DNA of 64,000 nucleotides, taken from the NCBI GenBank assembly GCA_009192285.1, contig WBVU01000012.1:682001-746000 (forward strand), given 5' to 3'. The notes under the pieces were generated by a model that saw only the letters and a program-made list of their open reading frames with translations, was not told where the DNA came from and ran no database searches. Shown one piece after another: positions 15,364 to 28,233 of this stretch. Both the position numbers and the translations under genes were made by a program. Each line of letters opens with the position of its first letter. Within the stretch, counting starts at the first letter, position 1. Origin of the DNA: Morchella semilibera. Lineage: Eukaryota > Ascomycota > Pezizomycetes > Pezizales > Morchellaceae.

Positions 15364-15482
15364 TACAGCCGTTCACGGGGTTTTGACGAACACGGGGGTT
15401 GGGGCCAATAAAAATCATTATTCTTAGGCGTTGCTACATTGCTACATAGAGAGAGATTCGCCAAAACCCGTGAACGGCTGTA
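15364..15482. mobile_element. 119-bp MITE-like element, TACAG ends, Fot1/pogo-like
   Basis: The left arm starts TACAGCCGTTCACGGG at 15364. The right arm, 15461-15482, is its reverse complement apart from one extra G in the left arm, giving about 21 bp of inverted repeat. The outer TA on each side could be the TA target duplication used by Tc1/mariner/pogo transposons. Next to the left arm lie TTGACGAA and, further in, GGGCCAATA. Both also occur in the element at 30820-30989, so the two are probably related. It has no coding capacity and would need transposase supplied from elsewhere. Confidence 0.7.
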
Positions 15483-16864
15483 CCCTAGTTCATATACTAC
15501 ATGATACATATCCACACTAATTACTTCATCTATGATTTCCGGTACCCCTCCCATGATATTCTAGAGTTTACACACACCACGCCTGCCTACCTAGGCAGGT
15601 TGGACACAATTCATCCATCACCCATAACACACTCAAAACTGAACTATGCCATACCATACTATCATCGTACATTCTGTGTATGTGTCTGGTCTGGTATCTT
15701 CTCCTCCTTCTCCATGCCACATGTACGGCCTCAGTTCCGCATATGTCGAGCGTCCCTCTCCAACCAATCTTCATTCCTTCCAACAGGAAGTGTGGGCTGC
15801 AAACCTATCCATCTGTTTCAGCCGGCATTCTCCCATCGTCGTCTCTGGATACCATGGCGGGCTACCCTGCCTAACAGGAAGAAGATATCATGTAGAGCAA
15901 TGTAGCATCAAGCAACTGCTTCTATCTATGTTACATGATGCTGCTGCTGCACTTTCCCACACGCGAATGCGGTACGTACGTATCATAATCATAATTTTAC
16001 CCCATTCCAAACCAACCAAAAGCCTTCAAGCCTTCATCTTACAAATTTACCACACGCCGTATATGTACGTAGGCCGGTAGGTAAAGTAAGGTAGGCAGGC
16101 AGGCAGTCAAGCAGGCAGAACGGATTGTCTAGTGTTTTTTTTTTTAAATGATATCCTTGCCATTGCATTTTTTTTTTCTTTTCTTTTTTTCCATTTTTTT
16201 TTTATTCCCAACACCATGTACGTTATTCAAATCCTGATACTTTACATGTCTCCGCGGGAAGCCGCCCATTTGCACGCCATCAAAAATGTAGTCGAACTTC
16301 TCCATGCCTACTGAATCGAGATCTTTCAGCCGCGTGCATGATGGTCTTTTTTACCAAGCGTCCCACACACTGACCCTCCCATCCATCCCTCTTCTATGGA
16401 ACCCCAGTTCCCCGCCCCATGTCTTACTAGTCAATAGCAACTACATATTCAAACTACTCATCGTCACTTAGACACCTCTTTATTATAATGACCCGGCACC
16501 CCCTTTCAATTTCCGTTCCGCCTCCCCCTCCTTTGGGTTCTTCCGTGCCCCCAACCCCAGAAGAGTGTTTCTCTGGTCAGCCGCTTCACCGTGCACATGT
16601 GGCTTGGGATCTGAAGCTACATATACTACTTATCAGTCCTCTTCCTCTTCCCTTCTATCACTATCGTATCTCCATACACGCCCCCTCCACAGTCCATATC
16701 TCCCAGGAAGAATATCATCATCATCACCATCATCACAACCATCATCAGTACTCACTCACAATACTTCATTGAATTGTAAGTTCATCGAGTATATATATAT
16801 ATATATAAGATCATCTTTTTAACATTGCTTCAGTAACGCCCCAACCAAAAACCATATACTCATA

Positions 16865-17803
16865 ATGTCTTCATACACCACAATGGATGAGTCTTTCACA
16901 AACGAGAGCGAGATCTATTACGCAAACTCAAATTTCTCAAACTACCCAATGTTCTCAGAGCAGGAGCTTTACTGCTTCCTGCCAACCGAACAGAATGCAT
17001 ATCAGGATGCGGGTGCAAGGGCAGTGTACCCACAATTTGCGACGGGATATTACGACAATGGGATTGTCCCGATGCAGGAGTGTTACTCAATGGGGGCTCA
17101 GGATGGATATATGAGTGCGGAGGAGGATGTCTTCAGTTGCCAGCCCAGTCCATTTCTCGAGCAGCAGTACCCAAGGTCTTCTTTCATGAGCAACAATGAC
17201 TGTGCATCTCCAATCACCCCCTCAGGATCGCCACTTGCATCAGAGATCGAATACTACCACAACTCAGTACCTTCATTTATGCTTGTCCCCGGGTATCAAA
17301 ATGACCAGGTCCAGGACTACGGCTATGGAGTTCCTGCAGTCTACAATGTCCCTTCATTGGCCAGCAGTGTCAGTAGCACCCAGGATATGGTTCAGGATTC
17401 GCCTTGTCTGTCCTCGCCAGCATTGGGCAGTCCCGGATCTGACGACGAGGAGGATGAAGAGGAGTACGAGAATGACATGTCCCTCCTTCCCAACCAGGGT
17501 AACAAGGAGCTCCGGGGAATGGGACTATACGACTCGCCCCCAGATCTTCTGTACACCAACTGTTCCACACCTACAGGATGCTCACCTGTCTCGCCTCATG
17601 CCACTTTGGGAAAGGGATTGGTTTTGGAAAGGAGTTGGTTACCGAAGAAGGGGAAGGTTGAGGTTGAGGAGGAGGAGGAGGAGGAGGAACCAATGATGTA
17701 TGATGAGGAGGAGTGTGGAGAATGGGATGGCACTTACCAGAGCACCTTCCAGCCACAGTATGATATTTCCTTTTATGCCTCTCAAGCTAATAGAGCGTGG
17801 TAA
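16865..17803 (+). CDS. hypothetical acidic low-complexity protein (312 aa)
   Basis: This is one uninterrupted 312-codon frame. It starts at an ATG with a good fungal context (A at -3, after CATA) behind a pyrimidine-rich leader, and ends in TAA. I do not recognise a family. The first 150 residues are rich in Tyr, Ser, Asn, Gln and Phe. Ser/Pro-rich patches follow at about 110-125 and 178-192. There are two strongly acidic tracts, at about residues 193-204 and 266-274 (almost all Glu), the latter preceded by a short basic patch (KKGKVEVE). There is no signal peptide, membrane segment or zinc-finger pattern. The composition resembles a disordered regulatory or activation-domain protein, but that is inference. 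A GTAAAT right at the last codons could be a splice donor; the T-rich DNA beyond looks like a 3' UTR and I see no following exon. Confidence 0.65.
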   Translation: MSSYTTMDESFTNESEIYYANSNFSNYPMFSEQELYCFLPTEQNAYQDAGARAVYPQFATGYYDNGIVPMQECYSMGAQDGYMSAEEDVFSCQPSPFLEQQYPRSSFMSNNDCASPITPSGSPLASEIEYYHNSVPSFMLVPGYQNDQVQDYGYGVPAVYNVPSLASSVSSTQDMVQDSPCLSSPALGSPGSDDEEDEEEYENDMSLLPNQGNKELRGMGLYDSPPDLLYTNCSTPTGCSPVSPHATLGKGLVLERSWLPKKGKVEVEEEEEEEEPMMYDEEECGEWDGTYQSTFQPQYDISFYASQANRAW

Positions 17804-18610
17804 ATATTTTCTTACTTCTCCTTTCCTTTACTGTCTATTATACTGGGTTTGGTGGTTTTTGGCTTTTTCTTGCTGGGGTGTTCTGTCTTATATACATTTT
17901 TGCGATACATTGTCTGATATGGGTTCTGGTTTGGCTTTCTGTTTGTTTGTTTTTGCTCATGGGGGGGTTATCTGTTTTTTTGCAAAGAGGATTTGAGTTG
18001 TTTTTCCATACTGAGCTTACACATGCCTGTATCACTATCACGACTTTTCTTTGTCCATTCATTCAGCGTTTGGTGTTATAACGGCATTTTGGGGATTACT
18101 TTCTTCTTTCTTACTGGGCGGTTTTTATTTTCTATTTCTGTTTTTTTTTTTTTTTTACATTACCCCTTTGTCCAAAAATTCATGGGGTATCTTAGCACGG
18201 GGAAAAGCATCTTTCCTTTACCTTTGCATTACTTTGCATTAGTATTGGTTTTTAAAAACCGATTGTACCAATATTATATACAACCCACATTTCGAAATTC
18301 GAGATTGTGTGGTGGTGGTTTCAGAGAAGAATCATTTATGATCATCGTCACGGCATGCGAGGAGTTCCAAAATAGAGGGCGTTTTTTTTTTTTGCTGGTT
18401 TCATAACATGGCATAGAAATCCTTTTTTTTCGCACCCATGATTTTTTATTACCATAATCAAATTTCCACCTATGCATACTACCCACATGCGTGCAGTGCA
18501 GTGCAGCAGCAGTACAGTTTTAGTTTTTTAAAATCATTTTTTTCGGACTTGCTTTTTTAGTGGTGAGGGCGGGTAGAGTACGAATAATGACGATGATGGG
18601 GTGGTTTACA

Positions 18611-18616
18611 GCTGGT

Positions 18617-18660
<44 letters not shown>
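18611..18660. repeat. GGCT tetranucleotide microsatellite
   Basis: About 12 tandem GGCT units in non-coding DNA, the first one slightly diverged. Confidence 0.95.
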
Positions 18661-18661
<1 letters not shown>

Positions 18662-18934
18662 TCATATTAGCTCGAGTCTTAATAGCATATATGGGACTCG
18701 AGTTCACTTTTCGTTGGTTCGTTGTCGTCGTTGTCGTTGTCGTCCTCATTGTTGTTGTTCGTCGGCAATTATATTTCACTTTCCACTTTCTGCATGTGAT
18801 TATTAACGATTTCATAGGTAGTAGGCCTGTAGTTGATACCAGGAATGGTTGGTTAGTTAGCCGGGGTTTCATTTTGTCATTTCGCACCTCTTTGGATGGA
18901 CAGACGTACAGACGCATGGTTAGAAACGTTCCGC

Positions 18935-18974
18935 TACGTTATGTTACGTTATGTTACGTTACGTTATGCTACGG
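18935..18974. repeat. short tandem repeat, 10-bp unit TACGTTATGT
   Basis: Two full 10-bp units are followed by a half unit and a diverged unit ending GC. It sits in non-coding DNA. Confidence 0.8.
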
Positions 18975-19298
18975 GGTGGGATACGGTTATGTATCACGGG
19001 TTAGTTTGGTTTTAATAAGTACATCTTTGATACTTTGCTTGCTTGCTTGTCTGTCTCGCGCCCAGCCCGCCTGTCTTTCTATGTGGTGGGGCTAGTTGTC
19101 TGATATATGATTAGAATCAGATAGATTAGTCTGACTACAACCTACCTAACATCGACATCATCATCACCACCACCATCATCATCACCATAATTATCATCAC
19201 ATCTACAACAACAACAACATACAAGCAATATGGGGAAGCCGGGCGTATGCGCGAACGGATAAGTGCTTGATTAAGGAAGGAATGGAACTACTTAAGAG

Positions 19299-19987
19299 TA
19301 CATGTATATATACTATAGATAGAGGGATTAGCACAGACAAGCTAGCAGACAGGAAGGAGAATAATAGCAAGAATAATAATTAAATACATGAAGTGCGCCA
19401 GTATTTCTGGAGTACATGTACAGAGAGAGATGTGCAATGATACTCCTTCCTGCCTGGCTTCCTGCGGGCCTGGATGACCTCCCCCTCCCTAGAAGTTTGA
19501 TCATTACCTCTTTGTATAATGCTATACAATCTATGTATAAATATCTGATCGCGATCAGATCCGGCCGGACATATCCCACATTCCTCCGCTAATATTACCA
19601 CTTTAATATTACACCAGCTCCTGACATACTACCTACCTAGTTTGTATAGTAGGGTGCTACATGTAGTATTAGTTATTAGTTATTGCTCCACATCCGTACA
19701 TGATAAAGTCTTACCCTGCTTCTTGACTTGTCTTGGTCTTGGTTTTGCAATGTAACCTGTTGGATCGATCACTGTCCCCCCCCCCCACCCAGTACATGTA
19801 GCTAGACCTAAATATATTAGTCACCACCACCACCACCACACATCGACCGTCGGGAGGTTTCCCGCAGCAAGTCTCACTTCCTTCCGTCCTCATCCATCTT
19901 TTCCCACCGCATCATGTGCGAAGACATACATAACTTAGTTTTATGTGTAACACGTTCGTTGAGTTATGTAGGTACATGTACATACCT

Positions 19988-20020
<33 letters not shown>

Positions 20021-20822
20021 CTAACTAACTAGTTAATACCCTAGAGAAAGAGACTGAGCTTGATCCCGGGGCGGCGCAGCCGGCCTTTTCGAAGGTTCTT
20101 TTGATTCTCTGCCTGCTCTAATTCACACCACATACATACTACATGCACTAATATACCGTATCCCTGTCGGCTGGCCCTGCAGAAGAGAGGGAAAGTGTGG
20201 TTAACCTCAATTAAGGCTTATCGACTGCCGTCTGTATCGGCCGGGGGTTAGGTTATTTAGTAAAGTAGAGTACAATATGTAGGGGGGGAAGGGAGGGGGA
20301 GGGGGAGCCAGTTAGCTACATAGCTAGATGAGCTGAGTTGACTTGACTTGAATTGCCGAGCCCTGGATATGCTGGGTTGGGTATCCCTACAGGCTTCTGG
20401 AGTGCGCACGGTATTAGTACCTACATGGAAGTCTCGTAGGAAAAGGAAAGAAAAAGGGCTACAATTAACGGCCATCCGTCGGTGAAGATGGGATGCATCC
20501 GCCGACAGTTCTGGAGCAGTATCAGTCGCAGTAGTATTAAAAAAAAATATTTAGACGCGGACTGGCTGGCTGGCTGGCTGGATGGCTTGAACTGTTACTG
20601 GTCTTGCACATCCTGGAGCACGGAGGTAGAGTACATAGAGTACATGTATGTACATGTACCTACACATCTCTCTCCGCACTACCTGGCAAATGTTCCTACA
20701 GGCAGGTGAGGGAGTATCCAGTTTTTTTTAAATGCTCTAGAATTGGCAAGACCTACAATACATACATGTACATACAACATACACATAATACACACAATAA
20801 ATAAGTAGTACATGTACATGTA
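19299..20822. repeat. cluster of ten TACATGTA palindromes
   Basis: The exact octamer starts at 19299, 19413, 19658, 19793, 19973, 20641, 20651, 20763, 20809 and 20815; the last two overlap. Spacing is irregular, so this is not a tandem satellite. Surrounding DNA is also rich in GTAGGTA/TACCTAC words. It could be a set of protein-binding palindromes or insertion targets; the sequence does not say which. Confidence 0.75.
19990..20018. repeat. poly-T tract
   Basis: A homopolymer of about 29 T in intergenic DNA. The exact length may be unreliable in any assembly. Confidence 0.9.
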
Positions 20823-23800
20823 AGTCTACATCGCCCCGTGTGGTATGCTACTATCTAGAGCCATGAAATGGCACATCCCATCAACCACCCACGCACTTAC
20901 TGCATAGGGACCCACGCAAACCGCCAAAACCACGCAGAAAATCGGGCATGGGGGGCTAATTATGAAAGAGAGACAGATACGGTTGATTCGGGGGTTTATC
21001 GCTCTAGAATCCCAGGGTTCTTGCTGTTGTTTATAGCGATCTAAGCGAATGAGAAGAAAAAACATTATCCATAATATGTTACTTCCAACCCCCCAGTCCT
21101 CCTCCTCCCCCCCCCCCCCCACCAATGATCAGGATCATCACATACTTATGCCCCCCCCGCGCGCGTCCTGATCCACTCCGGGCTCCCCACCCCGTGTTTC
21201 AACTGTTTTCAATTCTGGAACCGACCCGAGGTTGAGCGTCCCTGGCTTAGGAAGGCAGGTAGGCAGTTAAGGCAGGGTAGGGCTGGCCGGCATCGAGCTG
21301 AACATCTACCTCTTCATGAATCGAGCCGGCAGAGGATATATTACGCCCTTTCCTGTCGGGTAATGGAAATAATAATGAAAATATATAACATCCTTCCCGT
21401 TTCTCCCTTCCTATTCTCGTATGTCAACAAGTACGGGACAATTGCAACACATACACTCCGACGTCTATTTAGGGGTGTTTTAAATACGCACATCACATGC
21501 ATTACCTTCCTACATACGCACAACTTGAAGTACCTACATACCTTAATGTGAAATTGGTTTCCGCTCAGGAAGGACAGGAAGACATCATCAGCAGGCGAAA
21601 CGAAATACCGGTAGACCGGAAACTTTTTGGGCTGGCTAGTGTTTAGGAACCCCGATAGTGTGTGAGCACTCATGGGCCTATTTTGGGATGTCAGGCACAA
21701 CAAACAGTATGTATATATTTTGTACCTAGCCATGTACCTCCAGTACCGGCGGTATCTCCCTGCTCTTTCTCACACCTAAGCCGCTCCTTCCGTTTAAATG
21801 TACATAGATCGAATAGTTCGGAGTTTGCCTTATTCCCCCCGTATGGAGGTAGCACTACGGGGCGCGCAGGATAACTTACGTTCTCACTTTATGTACAACA
21901 TTACCACTTTTTTCCCTCCATCGGTTGGGGTTTGAGATCGCTTGCGCTTGGGTAACCGTGCACCGTCCCTCCTACGTGGCGGTAGGGTCTGATATAGACA
22001 AGGTACATATAAATTTTATACCTAACGTTTTATATCTGCTTTTTGCCTTGGATTAGCTATTGGGATTTAGAAAGGGCCTACCTGCCCATTTATCCAGTCA
22101 ATTTAACCCGATATACCCTGCACTGTGGTACCTGGCTTAGGTACCTCAGTGATAGCGATGGGGTTTTAAAGTTGCATGATCATTCTAAATTCCCACCCCC
22201 TCTCTTTTTTTCCATTTCGAGGAGCCGGTTTTCCACCCGAGTGCAAGATTGTGAATGGATTTAGTGATCGAGTGACTAAGCGGGAAATAAGCCCGAAATC
22301 TTATCTGCGGCAGTGCGTGCACGCCTAGCCACAGGTTTGGGCCTGAGGGAAGGTCGGAGGTGGAAAGATTGATCTGTGTTGTAATTTATGTACTGAGAAT
22401 GCTGTGTTTGCCTAGGGACCTGCAAGTTGATCAATTATCACGGTAATCATACGTTCTCGCTGGTAAGTCTCAGACTTACCATCCCTTTATGGTGCCACAA
22501 GAGGTCAATGTGTAAAAGGGTGTCATTGATAATGAACTCGAGTGGAAAGTAAGAGGCAAAGTCAGCCGACTCTCGAGATGGCCTTGGCGCCCAGCATGAC
22601 AAAAGCTTATTTCCGAAAGAAATCAAAACCGGGCGCATACATGTATGTAATCCGCAGCCTCGGTTTAGGATAAGATGTGTGTTGGTATTGGGCCATTCAT
22701 GATAGATCACTCGGAAGTCCCAGCGATGGCGGTTAGCAACTGAACTAACTGGACGCGCGAGAAAGGAATAGCGAAACCCAATCTTAGCCCCGGCTACAGA
22801 AACCATGATCGATAATATTGCGAAGGTGGATGTGATAGGTTCAGAAACATTGCTAAGTGGTTGGTGGTTAGCTCTTCAGAAACATCAGCTAAGCTATGGT
22901 TAGACCGGGTGATCGCGAGAAATCACCAGAAGGAGGAGGACTTCGTGTCAGGTAAGCGCAGCACACGATATGTAGTTGGTTTAGGGCGCACAACACAGAT
23001 CCGATATGCTGTATATTTGTAGGTATGTATGTCTTCAATCTTGAGGTTGAAAGTCAGTGGCGGTGTTTGCTACCGTATTGAGTCTCTTGTTGGCATCATC
23101 TAAAACCTGACACAGACATATCCGACACGCACGCTTTGTTATATCGGGTCACGCCACTTGGTAAGAAGGGTGGATATTTCTTTCCGCGTGTGTGGGACTT
23201 GTCCCGTGGGCCTGGGAGCAGCAGCAGGAGCAAAAGAGAAGAGGTCTAAGCTTTGTGAGGGGATCCGGGTTTGGACTCTGATCACGTGCACGGACGGTCT
23301 TTCCTTACATTCGTTATTTGTCTCAGCCCGGAGAGCGGCGGTGGGTGACAGCACGTACTTTATATGAGGACCTCGGATTTGGCAGGCCGGAGGACCTATG
23401 TTTCATAGTCTGCGGATCACAATTAGCTAGGGGAACCAGGCAGGTCAAAATTTTTTTTATTGTTTTTATGCCAGGCCAGCAGGACCATGATCCCAGGGAA
23501 CTTGACAGAGAAGGGAAAGAATGTGAGGAATGCCCTTAGTAACTGACCAAGGACTGGCATGTATGTATACTCTGGATACGCGCGGTCACATCATTTGCGT
23601 TACCTGGTTTAGCCAGACAACTGACAAATGGGAGATCCTCCTCACACACCCATATCGGACACAGAAGGCGGGGGAGAGCTAGTCTGCTAGTTGTCGTCAT
23701 CACATCAAATCCTTTGAAACAATTGATCTCCTTACTTCATTCTCTTCGTCTAGTGGTTAAACGTGCTTCTCAACAACTGACTGGACCATAGTAAACATTA

Positions 23801-24913
23801 GGTCTGGTCAACCACGAGATATAATACCTCTTTTCCTTCGGGGGACACAGTTTGAGATGGAGTCTAGAACCATCAATCACAACGTACGTATGGCGGATAT
23901 ACATTAATAGTATAACGCGGCCGCCTGCCTGCCTGCACTATTTCATTCAGTCAACCGAATTCTTGGACTTTTAGGTATATATGTATCTGGAGCAGTACAT
24001 ATCTTAGCTTTTTGTTTCAATTCTGCGGTAAATAAAGGAAGGCATGTCCGATCATGCTCATGCTTACAGTTCTCCATTCTCGTGAGACCTATTAAATAAT
24101 AGTAGTGAGCACAATATGTATGCAGGGGTTTAGCGGATAAGCGATCGACCTGTCGGGCCCTGGGGCCAAAAGTGGTAAGTAGATCAACTAAGTATCTAAG
24201 GAGGGCTAGTACTTAGGACGAAGAACAACTACCCGCTTAACTTTGTCTTTTGTCGGACGCTGGATCTAGATCTGGATGAACCGGATTAGTATCTATGGTG
24301 ATAATTGGGTGGTTTAGGAATGACTTTGCGTAGTGTGGTATTGATACACGTTGACGAGTGATTAGCAATGACTCCAATTTGGCGTAGATGACCTGGTCTC
24401 GTATTGTGGGTGCTGGTAGAGTTTGGGGGCTTGACTAAGGACCAGGAAAGAGGATGAATCTGGAGATGAAAATGAAAAACTCTCTAGTATTGTCTCATTG
24501 TTCCACGGTGTCTTTTGAGGTGTCCTTTACTGCTTGCCCCACATGTACTTTTCTATATTGAGACAACCCTAACCCAAATTTTAACTACACCCTAGATTGG
24601 ATATACATGTATGTACCACCTCATCACTTTCATCTCCAAGGTCTAGCTCTGTGATTGAGTACCGGCGAAGATAAGTCGTGCCCACCTGTTTTATATCTAA
24701 CCGATCTAACCAATAGGTTCAGGCTCTACAAGCCAACCTTCGAAGGAGCTCTATCTAGTTCTAAATACGGTGTGTATGTTCCGAGTGTTCAGACCCATAT
24801 TTGCAAAGTGAACTAATATATGATATTGAACCCCACGTTCTTCCTCTACCTATCGATAGATCGAAGTACCTAGAATATATGTCTTGCCTTGCCTTAGGTA
24901 GCGGCCCGGTAAA

Positions 24914-25002
24914 GTACTATGGTGTCAAGGGTAAGTGAGTAGAACGTAGCAACGTAAACCGCACCGCCGCGTTCTACTCACTTACCCTTGGCGCCGGAGT
25001 AC
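24914..25002. mobile_element. 89-bp foldback element, GTAC-ended family, copy 1
   Basis: Arms 24914-24946 and 24970-25002 are 33-bp inverted repeats with about four mismatches, joined by a 23-bp loop containing ACCGCACCGCCG. Each arm has the order GTAC, then GGTGTC or GGCGCC, then AAGGGTAAGTGAGTAGAACG. The same loop and right-hand half recur in the element at 33184-33250, and the arm consensus recurs at 27360-27449. There is no coding capacity. Outer ends are GTAC on both sides, compatible with a TA duplication or a 4-bp GTAC duplication. Confidence 0.75.
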
Positions 25003-27359
25003 ATGCCCAGAAAATGGTCCTCCTAGGATAAGGAAACGATCAAGGAAGGCATATTGAATCGAGACTAGAATCATGAAAGTAAAACGAGGGCTAAGGACCT
25101 AGACCTACACGTATCAGCGCATAAGTATCACAGGTATTAACGTTCACCAAGCCATTCTTGTATAAAGCGGGGGTCGGGCCGCAAAGAGAACACAGTGTGG
25201 CTCTACTCGTTAAAATATCTGCTATATACATGTATGCACTGTGGCTCACGACTCCTCGCTGCTATCTGTTCTTTAACTATAACTAGGATCAAACAGCACA
25301 TAAAGCGGAGCGGAGAACAAGACTGGGAGTACCTTATTCACATAGAAATCTGGGGCACTCTCGCGGTCGGTAGTTTAACAATGTATCTAGCCATTGAGAA
25401 ACAGTTTAAGGCTTCTTCTACCGAGAGAGAGGGGGGAAGAGAGGGGAAGAGAGGAGGGGTGAAAGGCCGGGGGAGCACTGATACATACTCATCGAAAAAA
25501 TATCGTAGGGTGACAAAAGCTCTCGTGATTTTAGGTCACGAAACGACTATAACTTGGCGACTACTAACTAGAGATACGAGAAAGATATTGGTATGATTAG
25601 AGAGCTGAAGGCTATTAGAACATAGTACTAGGCCTAAGTCCCTATTTCGGATTAGACTTTTAGAGAAATTTTCTCACCCCACAATATATAACTCTACACG
25701 AACCAGAAAGCACTGCTATATTTTAGTGGGCTCGACCCCGCGATTGGAGCATTGGGACTGTCTCGTGTGTGCCGGTCAAGCGCAGGATTGAAGATACTAG
25801 TGGTTGTCTTATTGTGGTCAATTCGTTAATTGTATAAGATACTATACCTGCTATTTCTGGAGCATAGAGTATTGGTAGGTACGTTCAGGGTTGGGGGTAT
25901 TTATATAATTATTGGGGGGGGGGGGTCAATGATCGTTTGCCGGTTTGGTTATTGGGGTATAATTATGATAATTATGATTATCCCCAAGGATCAATTCTAG
26001 GTGTACTTAATTAGCTTTAGATTTGATTAAGCTAGTCATGCACTGGGCCGGGTCATAGTATACGTATACGCCGATAACCATACATGTAATGTTTGTTTTA
26101 AACACGCTGGCTCTTTACTGTGAATTACGACAAGTTCCTAGGGTATGCGGGCGTACGATAGTGTGTGTATTGATCATATCATTCGGGTAGGGAAGTGGCC
26201 AACACAGTTGGTTAGGATTATGTTATCGAGTTTAGGAAAGTATGAGAAATATTGCATTATTACATAAAGTAAATTTTCTGAGGAGTGGAAATTAAAGGGT
26301 TGGTTGGTGTCGATAGGGCCCTTGATTCAAGTCTTTGCTCGGCCGGGAAAGATGTCTGTCGAACGTACAACTGCAATATGTGAGGCTACATGTACTTATA
26401 TGTGTCCGCTCATATCATCAGAAGGAGGCTCAAGAGAAGTTACTATATTTCATGCTTTCGATGATGAAGGCGTTGGTAATAATTGGGGATTTCGATACTG
26501 GGGATGGGATCGATATATAGGCACCCGGATTAAGATGGATATAGTGATAGATACATCAAGGTGTTGGCCAAGTTTTAAATAAATACAGCTATTGATATAT
26601 ATATGGGAAAGAGCGGCGGTTTCTACTTGTGCCTTGGTTAACATTAGCACCTACCTACATGTATTCAATTTAAACGGTCATGGAAATTACTAATTTTTTC
26701 CTTTATTTTTACATATGTAGTTATCTTCCTAGTCTCCTTCTTATCTATACTGATATTCCGGCGCCGAGATGCAATAGTGTTTCTGCTGGTGTCAATATTT
26801 GGTCGCCAATGAGCTCCGGAACCTCCTAGACACGGCCGCGGCTATACCTTATAAAATTGTAAGCCTCTAAACCAGTAGAGTGGTGGATTAACGAGCGCAT
26901 TTTCTTATTTCAATCAAACCCGTTCAGCCCCGACCTGCAACTATATCTTAAGCTGTCCGTATAGGTTCACTAAACTGTAGTGAGTGAGTATAAAAATTTT
27001 CAATCTATCCATAATCTCTACGTTCTATATAATTTGTCTATTGGTGATAAATATAACCGGTCTCTCCTGTCAAAAGGTGCTATGCTGCATCCCTTCGAAT
27101 TCCGATCTCGGGAGCAGATACATGTAGTTCTCTATCTAACTCTGGTAGAATTGGATCAGCCAATGAGGATGCTACCTGTTTATGTCGAGACTCCTACTCG
27201 TTTACGCCCCTATTTAGTAATGCAGCGATGCAATTGATATATATATGGTCTAGGTACATACATCAAATAAATCAAGAATGAGCGGGGCAACCCACTCTAA
27301 ATCTTCTTTGAATGACTACTATGCATGCAGGACTCTGACCTAGATACATATACATGTAT

Positions 27360-27449
27360 GTACCTTGGGTGTAGGGGTAAGTGAGAAGACACCACTCTAC
27401 CATGGTTGCGTGAAGGGTGTCTTCTCACTCACCCCTACACCCGAAGTAC
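27360..27449. mobile_element. 90-bp foldback element, GTAC-ended family, diverged copy
   Basis: Arms 27360-27393 and 27416-27449 are 34-bp inverted repeats with three mismatches around a 22-bp loop. The arm core GGGTGTAGGGGTAAGTGAG matches the arms of the elements at 24914 and 33184 at most positions, while the loop differs. It lies directly beside a TACATGTA at about 27351. Outer ends are GTAC on both sides. Confidence 0.7.
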
Positions 27450-28233
27450 AGTACATAAACAGTGATATGTCGTTTGGTTTTGATTCGGCTGAGATAATAA
27501 GGTAATTTATGACGAGATAGCCATTTCTTAATTAATATCTATCTATCCGATTGAACTCCTAATCGTATGTCTGATATCATGATCAACATTTGGGCGCTCT
27601 TTGAGTTGGTAATTACTTATAAAATGAACTATCAATTAAAGAATAGCTCAATTGGATCCATCCCCAGATGTCTAGGATAAGTTCGAGAGAGCGATAAATG
27701 CTATACGCTACCACTATTTCATCGGAGCCGGAGATCGTTTCTGTTATCGGCCCTCAACAAGAATGGAACGGTAGCATCCCGAATTTTTATCGTCAGCACC
27801 TTTACTCAAGCCGGGTTGGCTAGTGACGCCCCTGCGCTAGGCAGAGAAGGAATTTGAGTTAAATACGATATACGCCATGACATACGTACGCCGATAGTAG
27901 AGGTGAAAATGATGGAAATTTCAGTAAGGGGGTATCTATGGTTATCTATATAGAGGCGGGCATAGCTAGGAATTATTGGGCTTATGTGCATACCTTTAGG
28001 GTATACGTATATGATAAGGAGCGATGCATGGCGAACTGTTTGGTCAAAGGACTTCATGAAGAAGGGTGTGGTTATTTGATTGAGGAGTGGAGATTGCTCC
28101 TTATACTTGTTTACAAGCCATCTGGCTGCCGTTTGTGGGCGCCAGGACCTATTATTTGCCAAGAAAACATTATTTTACACCACCCAAACATTTACGCGGT
28201 CTACAGATTTCTCTAGGCCAATTGTCAACAAAT

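Larger units (their letters stand above)
1..16864. other. long intergenic region, no supported gene
   Basis: No reading frame here shows a recognisable domain, a conserved motif or a convincing exon chain. The longest open frame (185 codons, 11115-11672, minus strand) has no family resemblance that I can see. The stretch holds microsatellites, homopolymer runs, scattered TACATGTA palindromes (2811, 6110, 6150, 8691, 9923, 14567, 14573, 14836) and two foldback elements listed separately. The last 400 bases before the gene at 16865 are pyrimidine-rich, as is common in fungal promoters. Non-coding RNA genes cannot be excluded by reading alone. Confidence 0.6.

Noticed and set aside
15501-16080. 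Overlapping frames of 134 and 144 codons
   Set aside because: They overlap in different frames on one strand with no domain or codon signal; typical of random open frames.
23741-23810. A tRNA-like start (TCTTCGTCTAGTGGTTAA) resembling a tRNA D-arm/box A
   Set aside because: No matching box B (GGTTCGANTCC) or acceptor stem follows at tRNA distance, so it is chance or at best a fragment.
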